From: Enterocloster asparagiformis
Lineage (GTDB): Bacteria; Bacillota; Clostridia; Lachnospirales; Lachnospiraceae
Reading direction: 5' to 3'
Assembly (NCBI GenBank): GCA_018380885.1
Contig: JAGZSY010000003.1
Coordinates: forward strand, 62,001 to 126,000
Length of the DNA: 64,000 bases
The first letter of the stretch is position 1. Every line of letters begins with the position of its first letter. Below are positions 43,119-52,320 of the stretch, piece after piece. Both the position numbers and the translations under genes were made by a program. Under the pieces are notes generated by a model. That model was given only the letters and a program-made list of their open reading frames with translations. It had not been told where the DNA came from and searched no databases.

Positions 43119-43132
43119 GGGGGAGGAAACAC

Positions 43133-44020
43133 ATGGGATATATTGAAGGTATTATGATCAGCGCCTGTATCAACATTGTCTGTGTGGCCGGCCTGGCCAT
43201 ACTGACCGGTTACATCGGGCTTTTCTCCATGGGGCATGCCTGCTTTCTGTGCCTGGGGGCATATGCGGCGGGAATCCTCACAAAATTTTACGGGGTTCCA
43301 TATTTTATCGCGCTGCTGGCCGGCGGCGCTGTGGCCGGACTGTTCAGCCTGGTCATCGGGATCCCCACGCTGCGCGGTAAAATGTCCGCGGACTGTTTCA
43401 CCATCGCCACCTTTGGCTTCGGCGAGGCCACCCGCGTGGTGATGGCCAACATCAACCACCCCTATGTGGGCGGCGCTCTGGGCCTCTCGGGCCTGGAATC
43501 GCTGACCACGCTGCCGCGGGCCATTATCCTGGCGGTTCTGGCGGTGTTCTTCGCCCGCAATTACGCCAAGTCCCAGCACGGCAAGATCGCCATTGCGGTC
43601 CGGGATCACGCCGATGCTTCTGAGCTTATCGGGGTAAATATTTTCCACGAGAAGCTGAAAGGGCTGATCATCAGCGCGTTTTTCTGCGGAGTGGGCGGCG
43701 GTATGATGGCCCACTATTATACCTACATCGTTCCGAACATTTTCGGCGGCACCATGTCCACCAACCTGCTGACCGCAGTGGTTCTGGGCGGCGTGTGCTC
43801 CATCACGGGACCGGCGCTGGCCACCACGGTGCTCACCGCCACCCCGGAAGTCCTCCGCTTTATGGCAAACTGGCGTCTGCCAATGTACGGCCTGGTGCTG
43901 ATTCTCACCATGCGCATACGGCCGGAGGGCCTGATGGGCTACAAGGAGCTGTCCTTAAAGCCGTTTAAGCGCCTGTACCGGAAGCTCAGAGGCCGCGATA
44001 AAGAGGGGAAGGAGGTTTAG
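43133..44020 (+). CDS. livM: branched-chain amino acid-type ABC permease LivM
   Basis: 295 residues, multiple TM helices; GYIGLFSMGHACFLCLGAYA and AVRDHADASELIGVNIFHEK are LivM signatures. Ends in a basic cytosolic tail. It overlaps no gene; LivG starts 2 bp later, so the transporter is made from one message. Confidence 0.93.
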   Translation: MGYIEGIMISACINIVCVAGLAILTGYIGLFSMGHACFLCLGAYAAGILTKFYGVPYFIALLAGGAVAGLFSLVIGIPTLRGKMSADCFTIATFGFGEATRVVMANINHPYVGGALGLSGLESLTTLPRAIILAVLAVFFARNYAKSQHGKIAIAVRDHADASELIGVNIFHEKLKGLIISAFFCGVGGGMMAHYYTYIVPNIFGGTMSTNLLTAVVLGGVCSITGPALATTVLTATPEVLRFMANWRLPMYGLVLILTMRIRPEGLMGYKELSLKPFKRLYRKLRGRDKEGKEV

Positions 44021-44022
44021 GC

Positions 44023-44808
44023 ATGTCTTTGTTGGAAATTAAGGACCTTTCAATTCATTTCGGAGGCGTAAAGGCAGTTCAGAACGTCACCTTCTCAGTG
44101 GAGGAAGGGGATTTTATCGGGCTGATTGGCCCTAACGGAGCCGGGAAAACCACGGTGTTTAACGCGGTGACCGGTGTGGTTTTGCCCACATTGGGGGAAA
44201 TCTACTTTGACGGGCACCGCCTGAACGGAATGCGCCCGGACAGAATCTCCCATCTGGGAATCGCCCGCACATTCCAGAACATCCGCATCTATCCCAGAAT
44301 GACGGCGCTGGAAAACGTGGCGATCGGTCTGGACAGCCGGGCCAGCTACAACACGGTATCCGCCATGCTGCGGCTGCCCCACGTGGTCAAGCGGGACAAG
44401 GAGATCAAGCAGACCTGCCTCCAATATCTGGACCAGGTAGGTATTTTACAGCACCGGGACACTGAGGTGGGTTCGCTTCCCTACGGGCTGCAGCGCAAGG
44501 TGGAGATCGCCCGCGCCCTGGCCACAGGTCCCAAGCTGCTGTTTCTGGACGAGCCGGCGGCGGGTATGAACACGGCGGAGAGCCTGGAGCTGGTCTCCTT
44601 CCTGCGCCAGCTGCACCAGGAGACGGGAATCGCCATCGTGCTCATCGAGCATCACCTGGAGGTGGTGATGGAGGTGTGCCAAAGCATCCAGGTGCTGAAC
44701 TTAGGCCAGCTTCTGGCCAGCGGCACGCCGGAGGAAATACAGAAAAATCCCGATGTGATCAAGGCTTATCTGGGAGAGAGGAGGAAGCGCGGTGGAGAAG
44801 CAAACTAA
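44023..44808 (+). CDS. livG: ABC transporter ATP-binding protein LivG
   Basis: 261 residues. Walker A GPNGAGKTT, signature LPYGLQRKVEIARAL (a variant of LSGGQ), Walker B LLFLDEPAAGM, and the LivG insert in the helical subdomain. Cytoplasmic ATPase of the importer. It overlaps the next ATPase gene by 17 bp. Confidence 0.94.
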   Translation: MSLLEIKDLSIHFGGVKAVQNVTFSVEEGDFIGLIGPNGAGKTTVFNAVTGVVLPTLGEIYFDGHRLNGMRPDRISHLGIARTFQNIRIYPRMTALENVAIGLDSRASYNTVSAMLRLPHVVKRDKEIKQTCLQYLDQVGILQHRDTEVGSLPYGLQRKVEIARALATGPKLLFLDEPAAGMNTAESLELVSFLRQLHQETGIAIVLIEHHLEVVMEVCQSIQVLNLGQLLASGTPEEIQKNPDVIKAYLGERRKRGGEAN

Positions 44809-45523
44809 CGACATACTGCTGTCGGTACGGGACCTCAATGTGTTCTACGGCGGAATCCAGGCGCTCCACGGCATTTCCCTGGATATCCGGCGGGGCGAGA
44901 TCATTTCCATGATCGGCGCCAACGGAGCGGGAAAATCCACGCTTTTAAAGACCATTGCCGGGGATAAAGAGATTGGGAGCGGGAGCATCACATTTGAGGG
45001 CAAAGCCCTGCCGCCCAGAATCCACCAGTTTTCCCAGCAGGGAATCTGTCTGGTGCCTGAGGGGAGAAAGATTTTTGTCAATCTGACTGTGATGGAGAAC
45101 CTTCAGGTGGGCGCCTACGCGGAGAAGAGCAAGGCGGTGATCGAACAGCGCATCGAGGAGGTATTCGGCCTGTTCCCGCGGCTGAAGGAGCGGGCAAAGC
45201 AGATGAGCGGCACGCTGTCCGGAGGCGAGCAGCAGATGCTGGCCGTGGGCCGGGCCATGATGGCGGCGCCCAAGCTGATGATGCTGGATGAGCCGTCCCT
45301 GGGGCTGGCGCCGATTATTATCGATGAAATGTTTGAAAAATTTAAACAGATTAACAAGCTTCACGGCACTACCCTGCTGATTGTGGAACAGAACGCGCAG
45401 CTGGCGCTGGAGACGGCGGACACGGGCTATATCCTGAATCTGGGAAAAATCCAGCTGAAGGGTCCCGGCAGCCAGCTTCTGGACGATCCCTATATTCAGG
45501 AAGCCTATCTGGGCTTTAAGTAA
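44792..45523 (+). CDS. livF: ABC transporter ATP-binding protein LivF
   Basis: 243 residues. Walker A GANGAGKST, signature LSGGEQQMLAVGRAM, Walker B LMMLDEPSLGL. It completes the LivKHMGF-type importer, with all five components present. The following amidohydrolase begins 30 bp later. Confidence 0.94.
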   Translation: MEKQTNDILLSVRDLNVFYGGIQALHGISLDIRRGEIISMIGANGAGKSTLLKTIAGDKEIGSGSITFEGKALPPRIHQFSQQGICLVPEGRKIFVNLTVMENLQVGAYAEKSKAVIEQRIEEVFGLFPRLKERAKQMSGTLSGGEQQMLAVGRAMMAAPKLMMLDEPSLGLAPIIIDEMFEKFKQINKLHGTTLLIVEQNAQLALETADTGYILNLGKIQLKGPGSQLLDDPYIQEAYLGFK

Positions 45524-45553
45524 GTGTCGGGTTCGCGGAAAGGAAATAAACAG

Positions 45554-46981
45554 ATGACTCTTGATTTGATCATTCATGGCGGCTACGTGATCACCATGGA
45601 AGGCCCGGGCACAGGTATTATAAACTGCGGCGCGGTGGGCGTAAGGGGCAACAGGATCGTGGCCGTGGGCGAAGAGCAGGACGTGATGAGCCGGTATACG
45701 GCCCACCGCTACATAGACGCTAAGGGAAAGGCCGTCATGCCGGGATTTGTGAACGTTCACATGCACACCGGAGACGCCATTGTGCGCAGCTGCGCACAGG
45801 ACCTGCCGGGAAAAATCTGGCGCTTTAAAGGGATTCTGCCGCTTCTGGGCGTGGCGAAGGACGAGGATTTTGCCGCCGCCTCACGTTTAAATATAGTAGA
45901 GGCGCTGCACTCCGGCGTCACCACCTTTGGCGATTACTATTCCCCCATGACGGAGATTGTGAAAAACCACGTCCGTCTGGGCACCAGGGCCGTGGTCAGC
46001 GGCATGATCAACGAGCTGCCGCCGGATGTGTCCGTGGTGGAGGTGGACGAGCTGATTCCCCTGGACCCGGCGGTGGGAGAGCGCAAGCTGGCGGACAACA
46101 GGCGGCTGGTGGAGGAGTTCCACCAGGGCTTTGGCGGCCGCATCACCTGCCGGTACGGCCCTCACTCCGCGGCCATGTGCTCGGAGGAGATGCTGCGGGA
46201 GATCAAGCGGCTGGCGGACCGGGACGGGGTAGGCATTTTCACCCATCTGGTCCAGACAAAGGAGGAGATCACCCAGACGGTGCTGCGGACGGGGAAACGC
46301 CCGGTGGCCCTGTTCGATTCTCTGGGCTATCTCAACCGGAAGCTGCTGGCCGCCCACATGACCTACGCTTCCATGGACGAGGTGAAACAGGTGGCCCGCT
46401 CCGGCGCGGCCCTGGCCCTGTGCAGCACCAGCATCTCCGTGGTGCGGGGCGCTCTGCCTCCGGCCCAGGAGTTTGCAGAGTTCGGCGGCTGTGTGGGACT
46501 GGGGACGGACCAGGTGTGCAACTGCACCAATATGTTCGACGAGATGAAATACGCCTCCCTGATCCACAAGTACAAGAACCACGATGCCACGGTATTCCCC
46601 TCCTGGAAGATTTTGCGCATGGCGACCATCGAGGCGGCCAGGGCGCTTTGCATGGAGGAGGATATCGGTTCCCTGCGGGAGGGCAAGCTGGCGGATTTGA
46701 TTATTCTGGACCTGTCCGGGCCGCAGATGAATCCCATCTATGAGCGCCCCATCCGCAACCTGGTGCCCAATCTGGTCTACTCGGCCCTGGGAAATGAGGT
46801 GGAGTCGGTGATGATCGACGGAACCTTTGTCATAGAGGACCGCAAGCTTCTGACCGGGGACGAGGCGGAGATCATCGGCGCGGTGAACCGGGCCGCGGCC
46901 AGGATTTCACAGGATATGGAGGCCCTCTCCTGGACCGCCGGGCTGCCCCTGGCCCAGTGGACGCGGGACGGTTACTATTAG
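45554..46981 (+). CDS. TRZ/ATZ-family amidohydrolase (cytosine/guanine deaminase-like)
   Basis: 475 residues from ATG 45554 with AAAGGA upstream (GTG 45524 is in the previous gene's spacer and unlikely). Metal site: VNVHMHTGD, YGPHSA, FTHLVQTKEE, LLAAHMTY and LGTDQVCNCTN, where the catalytic Asp is kept though the usual SNN loop is changed. Related enzymes deaminate S-adenosylhomocysteine, atrazine or nucleobases. In the same operon as an allantoinase-like enzyme it may act on an exocyclic amine or a ring bond of the same imported compound. Confidence 0.9.
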   Translation: MTLDLIIHGGYVITMEGPGTGIINCGAVGVRGNRIVAVGEEQDVMSRYTAHRYIDAKGKAVMPGFVNVHMHTGDAIVRSCAQDLPGKIWRFKGILPLLGVAKDEDFAAASRLNIVEALHSGVTTFGDYYSPMTEIVKNHVRLGTRAVVSGMINELPPDVSVVEVDELIPLDPAVGERKLADNRRLVEEFHQGFGGRITCRYGPHSAAMCSEEMLREIKRLADRDGVGIFTHLVQTKEEITQTVLRTGKRPVALFDSLGYLNRKLLAAHMTYASMDEVKQVARSGAALALCSTSISVVRGALPPAQEFAEFGGCVGLGTDQVCNCTNMFDEMKYASLIHKYKNHDATVFPSWKILRMATIEAARALCMEEDIGSLREGKLADLIILDLSGPQMNPIYERPIRNLVPNLVYSALGNEVESVMIDGTFVIEDRKLLTGDEAEIIGAVNRAAARISQDMEALSWTAGLPLAQWTRDGYY

Positions 46982-47028
46982 GACCGGGCGATTAAGCCCC
47001 GGCAGAGGAGAACGGAAGGTGAGACGCT

Positions 47029-47817
47029 ATGTACAATGAACGCCAGAAGGAAATGATCAAGTACCTGTCCGAGGTCAAGTTTGCCAGAGTGGAGCAGCTT
47101 GCGGAGCGCTTTAAGGTATCCCTGGAGACGGTGCGCAGGGATCTGATGGTGCTGGAGCAGGGTTCATCCATCAAGAAGGTCCGGGGCGGCGCGGTTTACA
47201 GCAACCTGCGGGCCAAGGAGATGGAGTTCGAGAAGAAGATGGAGAACAATCAGCAGGGGAAATACGCCATCGCCAAAATGGCCGCTGAGTATATCAACGA
47301 CGGCGATGCCATCGCTATGAATAACGGGAGCACCACCCTGGCGCTGGCCAAATGCCTGCAGACCAGCAAAAAACAGCTCACCGTGGTCACCAACTCCCCG
47401 GATATCGCCCTGATCCTCAGCGACAACGAGGACAATCAGATTTATCTGTCCTCCGGTTACCTCAGAAAACACAACAAAAGCCTGGTTGGAGGTATGTGCA
47501 ACGAATGTCTGGGCAACTTTAAGGTGGATAAGACGATCTTGAGCATCGACGGAATCTCGATTCAGGACGGCGTGACGGAGTACAATACCGAGGAAGCGGC
47601 CACGCTGCGCAAGATGCTGGAGATCGGGCATACCAGGATGATTTTATGCGAGTTCAGCAAGTTCAGCGAGGTGGCGTTTAACAAGGTGTGCGGCGCAGAC
47701 CGGATCGACTACGTGTTCACGGACTGGAATATTCCGGCCCGGGAGGCGCGGGAGTGGAGCGACATCGGGGTAAAGGTCCTTTCATCGCCCCAGCACCAGC
47801 TTTCCGTGCTCCCTTAA
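47029..47817 (+). CDS. DeoR-family repressor, second of a paralogous pair
   Basis: 262 residues, closely similar to the product at 37322 through its whole length (shared VRGGAVY, MENNQ, AEYINDGDAI, GYLRKHNKSLVG, VFTDWNIP). Helix-turn-helix RVEQLAERFKVSLETVRRDL. It is the last gene of the island and follows the TRZ/ATZ gene by 47 bp, so likely autoregulated with it. The duplication at both ends suggests a segmental duplication or two sensors with different ligands. Confidence 0.92.
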   Translation: MYNERQKEMIKYLSEVKFARVEQLAERFKVSLETVRRDLMVLEQGSSIKKVRGGAVYSNLRAKEMEFEKKMENNQQGKYAIAKMAAEYINDGDAIAMNNGSTTLALAKCLQTSKKQLTVVTNSPDIALILSDNEDNQIYLSSGYLRKHNKSLVGGMCNECLGNFKVDKTILSIDGISIQDGVTEYNTEEAATLRKMLEIGHTRMILCEFSKFSEVAFNKVCGADRIDYVFTDWNIPAREAREWSDIGVKVLSSPQHQLSVLP

Positions 47818-47892
47818 ACGTGACTTCAGAATCGATTTATAGGAGAATTTGACGAACGATTCTAGGCTCTCTCAACTTCCCAAATGAAAATC

Positions 47893-47927
47893 CCGTGGTT
47901 ATAATGTAGGAGCAAACATAACCACGG
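47893..47927. promoter_or_regulatory. dyad over the promoter of the gene at 47960
   Basis: CCGTGGTTAT and ATAACCACGG are perfect 10-bp inverted arms with a 15-bp spacer. The left arm overlaps a TATAAT at 47900-47905. It fits a repressor operator or a leader hairpin. Confidence 0.45.
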
Positions 47928-47959
47928 AACATTTTCCGGGAAGAAAGGGGAGCTTTTTT

Positions 47960-48724
47960 ATGATGAGTTTCTTACAAACAGGAAAGGCACTGTATGTGCT
48001 GGCGGCCGTATGCCTGGCCGGAATCCTTACCAGGCTGGCGGCGGGGAGCTTCTACAAACGATTAATTAAAGAGAGTACGAATCTGGCGCTGACCAAAAAC
48101 AAATGCCTCAGGGCGCTGCGACAAAACGCGGAGGATACATATCGGATCAATCAGGGAATGAACAACACCAGAGTTTATCTGGAGCGGCAAATGTACGGCA
48201 TGCGCATGATGGGGATGTCCGTGCGGGGATTGGACAACCTTTCCGGCCAACTGACGCTGCTCTGCTTTTTGGCAGGAGGCGCGGCGGCTTTTATGTCTTA
48301 CTGGTATAGAAGCGATAACTACTATATTGTACTGTACGGGACAGTGGGAATTTTGAGCGGGATGCTCACCATGCTGATCGATTACGGAATCAACCTGGAT
48401 TCCAGAAGGCAACAACTCCTGACCTGCCTGCAGGATTATATGGAAAACGTGATGTGGCCCAGAATGGCCAGAGAGGGGACTCCCGACCACGTGGCGGCAG
48501 TGTCGGAGGAAGAGAGAAGGGAACCTACCCCGGTTCGCTCCATAGCGAGAGAGAGAAGGGGCGCGGGCAGACGGGGGTTGGAGCAAACGGCGGCCAGCCG
48601 GGAAAAGGTTAAGGACACCATCAAGAATGCGGACGCGCAAAATTCTGGTGAGAACTGGCTGCAAGATTTAAATCCCGACCAAAAGAGGGTTTTAGGAGAG
48701 CTGTTAAAGGAGTTTATATCGTAG
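47960..48724 (+). CDS. membrane protein of unknown function
   Basis: 254 residues. TM1 at about 8-27, TM2 at about 92-112 and TM3 at about 119-141, separated by an 60-residue polar helix; the C-terminal 100 residues are charged, Arg-rich (SIARERRGAGRRG) and cytosolic, ending NPDQKRVLGELLKEFI. I do not recognise a family by name, but this layout recurs in Lachnospiraceae. The start has AAAGGGG upstream. It is separated from the DeoR gene by a promoter region and from pgi by a long leader. Confidence 0.6.
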   Translation: MMSFLQTGKALYVLAAVCLAGILTRLAAGSFYKRLIKESTNLALTKNKCLRALRQNAEDTYRINQGMNNTRVYLERQMYGMRMMGMSVRGLDNLSGQLTLLCFLAGGAAAFMSYWYRSDNYYIVLYGTVGILSGMLTMLIDYGINLDSRRQQLLTCLQDYMENVMWPRMAREGTPDHVAAVSEEERREPTPVRSIARERRGAGRRGLEQTAASREKVKDTIKNADAQNSGENWLQDLNPDQKRVLGELLKEFIS

Positions 48725-48836
48725 CGCCCAGGCCAATGGGAGAGAGCTGAGGGCATATTTTTCCGTAATATATCGGATTTGAAAACAGAATACACACCGA
48801 AACACTGCGTGAGGACTTCCACGAGCTTCGTGTTTA

Positions 48837-48845
48837 TGGTATAAT
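48837..48845 (+). promoter_or_regulatory. extended -10 promoter of pgi
   Basis: TGGTATAAT is a perfect extended -10; a weak -35 (TTCCAC) lies 17 bp upstream at 48817-48822. It gives a leader of about 165 nt. Confidence 0.6.
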
Positions 48846-48854
48846 GAAGCAGAA

Positions 48855-48990
48855 GCCAGGTTTGCCAGGCTTGCTGCGCAGGCGCCAAACCGCCCCGGGG
48901 CGGCGATGCGCCATGAGATAGATTAGCGGCGTGGGCCTGGCAGACAGGGCACGGATCCGCATTACATAGATTCCATGGGACAGGCCCATG
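48855..48990 (+). ncRNA. structured 5' leader of pgi, candidate cis-acting RNA
   Basis: TGCCAGGC (48863-48870) pairs with GCCTGGCA (48935-48942), enclosing GGCGC/GCGCC and the palindrome CCGCCCCGGGGCGG (48890-48903). Then CATGGG (48974-48979) pairs with CCCATG (48985-48990) just before the ribosome-binding site. I could not match it to a known riboswitch; it may regulate pgi or only stabilise its mRNA. Confidence 0.35.
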
Positions 48991-49016
48991 AACATAAGAA
49001 AAGGAGAGCAAAAGTT

Positions 49017-50366
49017 ATGGGAAAGGAAGTAACATTTGACTATTCCAAAGCGGCTGGCTTTGTTTCCGCAGAGGAGATGGCTAATTTTAAGACCACTGTG
49101 ATGGCGGCAAGAGATACGCTGGTTGAGAAAACCGGCGCCGGCAATGATTATCTGGGATGGATCGATCTGCCGGTGGATTATGATAAGGACGAGTTTGCCA
49201 GAATCAAGAAAGCTGCCGCGAAGATTCAGGGCGATTCCGACGTGCTGCTGGTGGTAGGCATCGGCGGCTCCTATCTGGGAGCGAGAGCGGCCATCGAATT
49301 CTTATCTCACAGCTTTTATAACGTGCTGCCGAAGGGCGTCAGAAAGACCCCGGAGATTTACTTCGTTGGAAACAGCATCAGCAGCAAATACATCCGCGAT
49401 TTGCAGCAGGTGCTGGAGGGAAAAGATTTCTCGATCAATATTATATCCAAGTCCGGCACTACAACCGAGCCGGCGATCGCCTTCCGCGTATTTAAGGAAA
49501 TGCTGGTAAACAAATATGGAAAAGAAGAGGCCAGCAAGCGTATCTACGCAACGACCGACAAGGCGCGGGGCGCGCTCAAGAACCTGGCGGACCAGGAAGG
49601 TTATGAAGAATTCGTCGTACCGGACGATGTGGGCGGACGTTACTCCGTGCTCACCGCCGTAGGCCTTCTGCCCATCGCAGTCAGCGGGGCTGACATCGAC
49701 AAGCTGATGGAGGGCGCGGCATCCGGAAGAAAGAAAGCGTTGGAACAGCCCTATGAGACCAACGCGTCGCTGCAGTATGCGGCCGTACGCAATATACTGC
49801 TGCGCAAGGGCAAACAGGTGGAAATCACCGCAAACTATGAGCCCAGCCTGCATTATGTATCCGAGTGGTGGAAACAGCTGTTCGGAGAGAGTGAAGGAAA
49901 GGACCGCAGAGGCATTTTCCCGGCATCCGTTGACCTGACCACTGATCTGCATTCCATGGGGCAGTTCATTCAGGACGGAGCGCGCATCATGTTTGAGACC
50001 GTGATCAATGTGGAGGAATCCCCTGCCGAGATCCTGCTTCAAAAAGAAGAAGTGGATACCGACGGCATGAACTACCTGGCGGGCAAGAGCGTTGACTTTG
50101 TAAATAAGAGCGCCATGAACGGCACCATTCTGGCTCACACGGACGGGGATGTCCCCAACCTTTTAGTGACCGTGCCGGAGCAGAATGAATTTTATCTGGG
50201 CGAACTGTTCTATTTCTATGAATTCGCCTGCGGTGTAAGCGGCTATATTCTGGGCATCAACCCCTTCAATCAGCCCGGCGTTGAGAGCTACAAGAAGAAT
50301 ATGTTCGCACTTCTCGGAAAGCCCGGATATGAGGAGCAGAGAGAGGCACTGTTAAAGAGACTGTAA
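49017..50366 (+). CDS. pgi: glucose-6-phosphate isomerase
   Basis: 449 residues from ATG 49017 (AAGGAGAG box). Catalytic and signature motifs: [43 protein letters not shown] (Arg), and the C-terminal [10 protein letters not shown] with the active-site Lys. The cytosolic enzyme interconverts glucose-6-P and fructose-6-P. Length and motifs are of the Gram-positive type. It is the only glycolytic gene here and sits between two catabolic islands, so it marks unrelated core genome. Confidence 0.96.
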   Translation: MGKEVTFDYSKAAGFVSAEEMANFKTTVMAARDTLVEKTGAGNDYLGWIDLPVDYDKDEFARIKKAAAKIQGDSDVLLVVGIGGSYLGARAAIEFLSHSFYNVLPKGVRKTPEIYFVGNSISSKYIRDLQQVLEGKDFSINIISKSGTTTEPAIAFRVFKEMLVNKYGKEEASKRIYATTDKARGALKNLADQEGYEEFVVPDDVGGRYSVLTAVGLLPIAVSGADIDKLMEGAASGRKKALEQPYETNASLQYAAVRNILLRKGKQVEITANYEPSLHYVSEWWKQLFGESEGKDRRGIFPASVDLTTDLHSMGQFIQDGARIMFETVINVEESPAEILLQKEEVDTDGMNYLAGKSVDFVNKSAMNGTILAHTDGDVPNLLVTVPEQNEFYLGELFYFYEFACGVSGYILGINPFNQPGVESYKKNMFALLGKPGYEEQREALLKRL

Positions 50367-50398
50367 GCTGAGAGCTGTATATAGAAAATTTCATAACG

Positions 50399-50446
50399 CA
50401 AAAGCCGCCCCGGATTTTTCTCAGGCCACCGGGGCGGCTTTTTGTT
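50399..50446. terminator. bidirectional terminator after pgi
   Basis: AAAAGCCGCCCCGG pairs with CCGGGGCGGCTTTTT; it lies between pgi and the convergent small gene. Confidence 0.9.
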
Positions 50447-50457
50447 TCTGAAAAAGC

Positions 50458-50724
50458 CTATTCTTCAATAATCTGTATCTCCAGAAAATCGAAATCAATG
50501 GAATCGATAAAGTTGTCCTGGATGAACCGGGTCTTGTCGTGAAGCTGGAAATCCCGGACAGTGGCATCCAGCCACAGCGGTTTTGAGAGATCAAACTCAT
50601 AACAGATATCATCCAGGGCCTGGAATACCATCTGGGTCCGGGACAGCGAGTAATCGCCGATGCATATGACCGTATCCCGGACCAATCGGTTGTCTTTCAT
50701 AATTTTTCCCCACATTCTGAACAT
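50458..50724 (-). CDS. small conserved protein of unknown function
   Basis: 88 residues with no signal or TM. VRDTVICIGDYSLSRTQMVF and the acidic C terminus IDFDFLEIQIIEE are visible. A GAGGAG box precedes the ATG at 8 bp. I recognise no named domain; codon use and a clean ribosome-binding site support a real gene, and it shares a terminator with pgi. There is no clue to function. Confidence 0.65.
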   Translation of the reverse strand: MFRMWGKIMKDNRLVRDTVICIGDYSLSRTQMVFQALDDICYEFDLSKPLWLDATVRDFQLHDKTRFIQDNFIDSIDFDFLEIQIIEE

Positions 50725-50866
50725 AATCGGTCTCCTCTTTCTTTATCTCAGATATCTCATAAACGTTCTCAAGAGAATTTAAGTATAACATGAACCTTTT
50801 ATTTTTTGTACCCAATTTGAAAATTTGCTGTTTATAGGATTCCCCAAAATTGAAAAAGAAGGGGAT

Positions 50867-50907
50867 TGACAATTGGTAATATTAATGATATCTTATTAGT
50901 ATTACCA
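50867..50907. promoter_or_regulatory. promoter with overlapping 33-bp dyad before the MFS gene
   Basis: TTGACA (50867-50872), a 16-bp spacer and TATCTT (50889-50894). Over it lies TGGTAATATTAATGATA facing TCTTATTAGTATTACCA (50875-50907), a 33-bp imperfect inverted repeat with TGGT/ACCA ends typical of GntR-family operators. The GntR gene at 56070 is the natural candidate regulator. Confidence 0.5.
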
Positions 50908-50952
50908 GAGAAGTAAAAAGTAAACGCGATTAACGCCTTAAAAATAGGATAA

Positions 50953-50980
50953 TTGCACAAAAAAACAAGCGTCATATAAT
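50953..50980 (+). promoter_or_regulatory. second promoter before the MFS gene
   Basis: TTGCAC (50953-50958), a 16-bp spacer and TATAAT (50975-50980). It would start transcription only about 10-15 bp before the GTG at 51000, giving a very short leader. Confidence 0.45.
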
Positions 50981-50999
50981 TGACATGGGAGATAAGGGC

Positions 51000-52223
51000 G
51001 TGGAACAGGCAGGAGTTCTCGGAAATAACCGTTCGATAACAGATTCATTGTCGCAGAAAAAAATAGTAGCCGTCTGTTTTTTCAGCATGGCCCTGACCAT
51101 GGGCGCGATTACGAATTGCAGCGGAATATTTGTGAAACCTATGAGCGAGAGCCTGGGCTGCAGCCGGTCGGCGCTGTCCATGATTTATTCGCTCTATTCC
51201 ATCGGTCAGGTCATGATCGCCCTGTTCTCAGGAAAAATTTTCGCGCGCTTTAAGGTATCGTCCGTCATGCAGGTGAGCTGCCTGACGGCGGGGATCGGGC
51301 TGGCGGTTATGGGCATTGGGCGGAGCCTGGCGGTATTCTACACAGTGGCGCTGCTGATTGGATTGGGGATGGGCGGACTTTGTATGGTGCCGGTGTCCCT
51401 GCTGATCAAAAGCTGGTATAAAGCCGGTTATGGGCTGGCGTTGGGTATTGCGATGTCCGGCAGCGGATTGGGCGGTATGCTGTTCAGCCTGATATTTGTC
51501 AACGGAATCCAGCGGATGGGATGGCGCAGCTGCTATCTGATCGCCGCCTTCGCACAGCTTGCGATCCTGTTTCCCATGATCCGGTTTTGGGTTAAGGAAG
51601 CTCCTGAGGTTAAAAACATTGACACGAGCCGGCGCGGCGCTGGGGACCAGGGGATGGAGGTCCGTGAGATTTTAAAGGATTACCGCTTCTGGCTGTTTGC
51701 CGCAGCTTCCGTTGTCACCTACGCCTCGGTCTCCACCATTCATCAGTCCGCGGCCGCGTATTTGAGCGATCTGGGCAGCTCCACAGAGCAGATATCCCTG
51801 ATCACATCAGGCGGTATGTTGTCTCTTGCAGCGGGAAAGATTGTTTTGGGAAGGATTTACGACCGCACAAACGCCAGATGCGGAACCCTGGTCTGCGCAG
51901 CCTGCGGGCTGATCGCGCTGACCTGTATGATCTGCTTTCAATCAGCGTTTGCGCCTTATGTATATATCGCGTTCTTTGGCGTGGGATATTCCTTTGGGAG
52001 CATCACCTACCCTATTGTGACGGAAGCGCTGTTCGGCAGCCGCAGCTTTGCCGGTATCAACGGCATTTACAACGCGGTGGGCAGCCTCTCGCTGTCGGCG
52101 GGCGTGATGGCGGCCTCCGGCATCTACGACCTGTACGGGGATTACGCCATTGCGTTTAAACTGTTTTTTATTCTGTCAATCGCGGCGATGGCCGTGTATA
52201 TAAAACTTATTCCAAAAAAGTAG
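51000..52223 (+). CDS. major facilitator superfamily transporter
   Basis: About 407 residues, 12 predicted TM helices; ITNCSGIFVKPMSESLGCSR and the cytosolic loop between TM2 and TM3 (SGKIFARFKV) resemble the oxalate/formate- and monocarboxylate-type MFS group. GTG 51000 has GGGAG 8 bp upstream; ATG 50985 in the same frame has none. It probably moves an organic acid or amino-acid derivative. It heads the second amide-catabolic island but has a separate 97-bp gap before the next gene. Confidence 0.85.
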   Translation: MEQAGVLGNNRSITDSLSQKKIVAVCFFSMALTMGAITNCSGIFVKPMSESLGCSRSALSMIYSLYSIGQVMIALFSGKIFARFKVSSVMQVSCLTAGIGLAVMGIGRSLAVFYTVALLIGLGMGGLCMVPVSLLIKSWYKAGYGLALGIAMSGSGLGGMLFSLIFVNGIQRMGWRSCYLIAAFAQLAILFPMIRFWVKEAPEVKNIDTSRRGAGDQGMEVREILKDYRFWLFAAASVVTYASVSTIHQSAAAYLSDLGSSTEQISLITSGGMLSLAAGKIVLGRIYDRTNARCGTLVCAACGLIALTCMICFQSAFAPYVYIAFFGVGYSFGSITYPIVTEALFGSRSFAGINGIYNAVGSLSLSAGVMAASGIYDLYGDYAIAFKLFFILSIAAMAVYIKLIPKK

Positions 52224-52320
52224 CAGTGTATTCTGGGGGGAAGGGAGGTTCTGGAAGATCAGATTGATGATCACGGTTTTGGAGTAAGACTTTTTACAAA
52301 GAGAGAGGAGTTTTGAGGAA

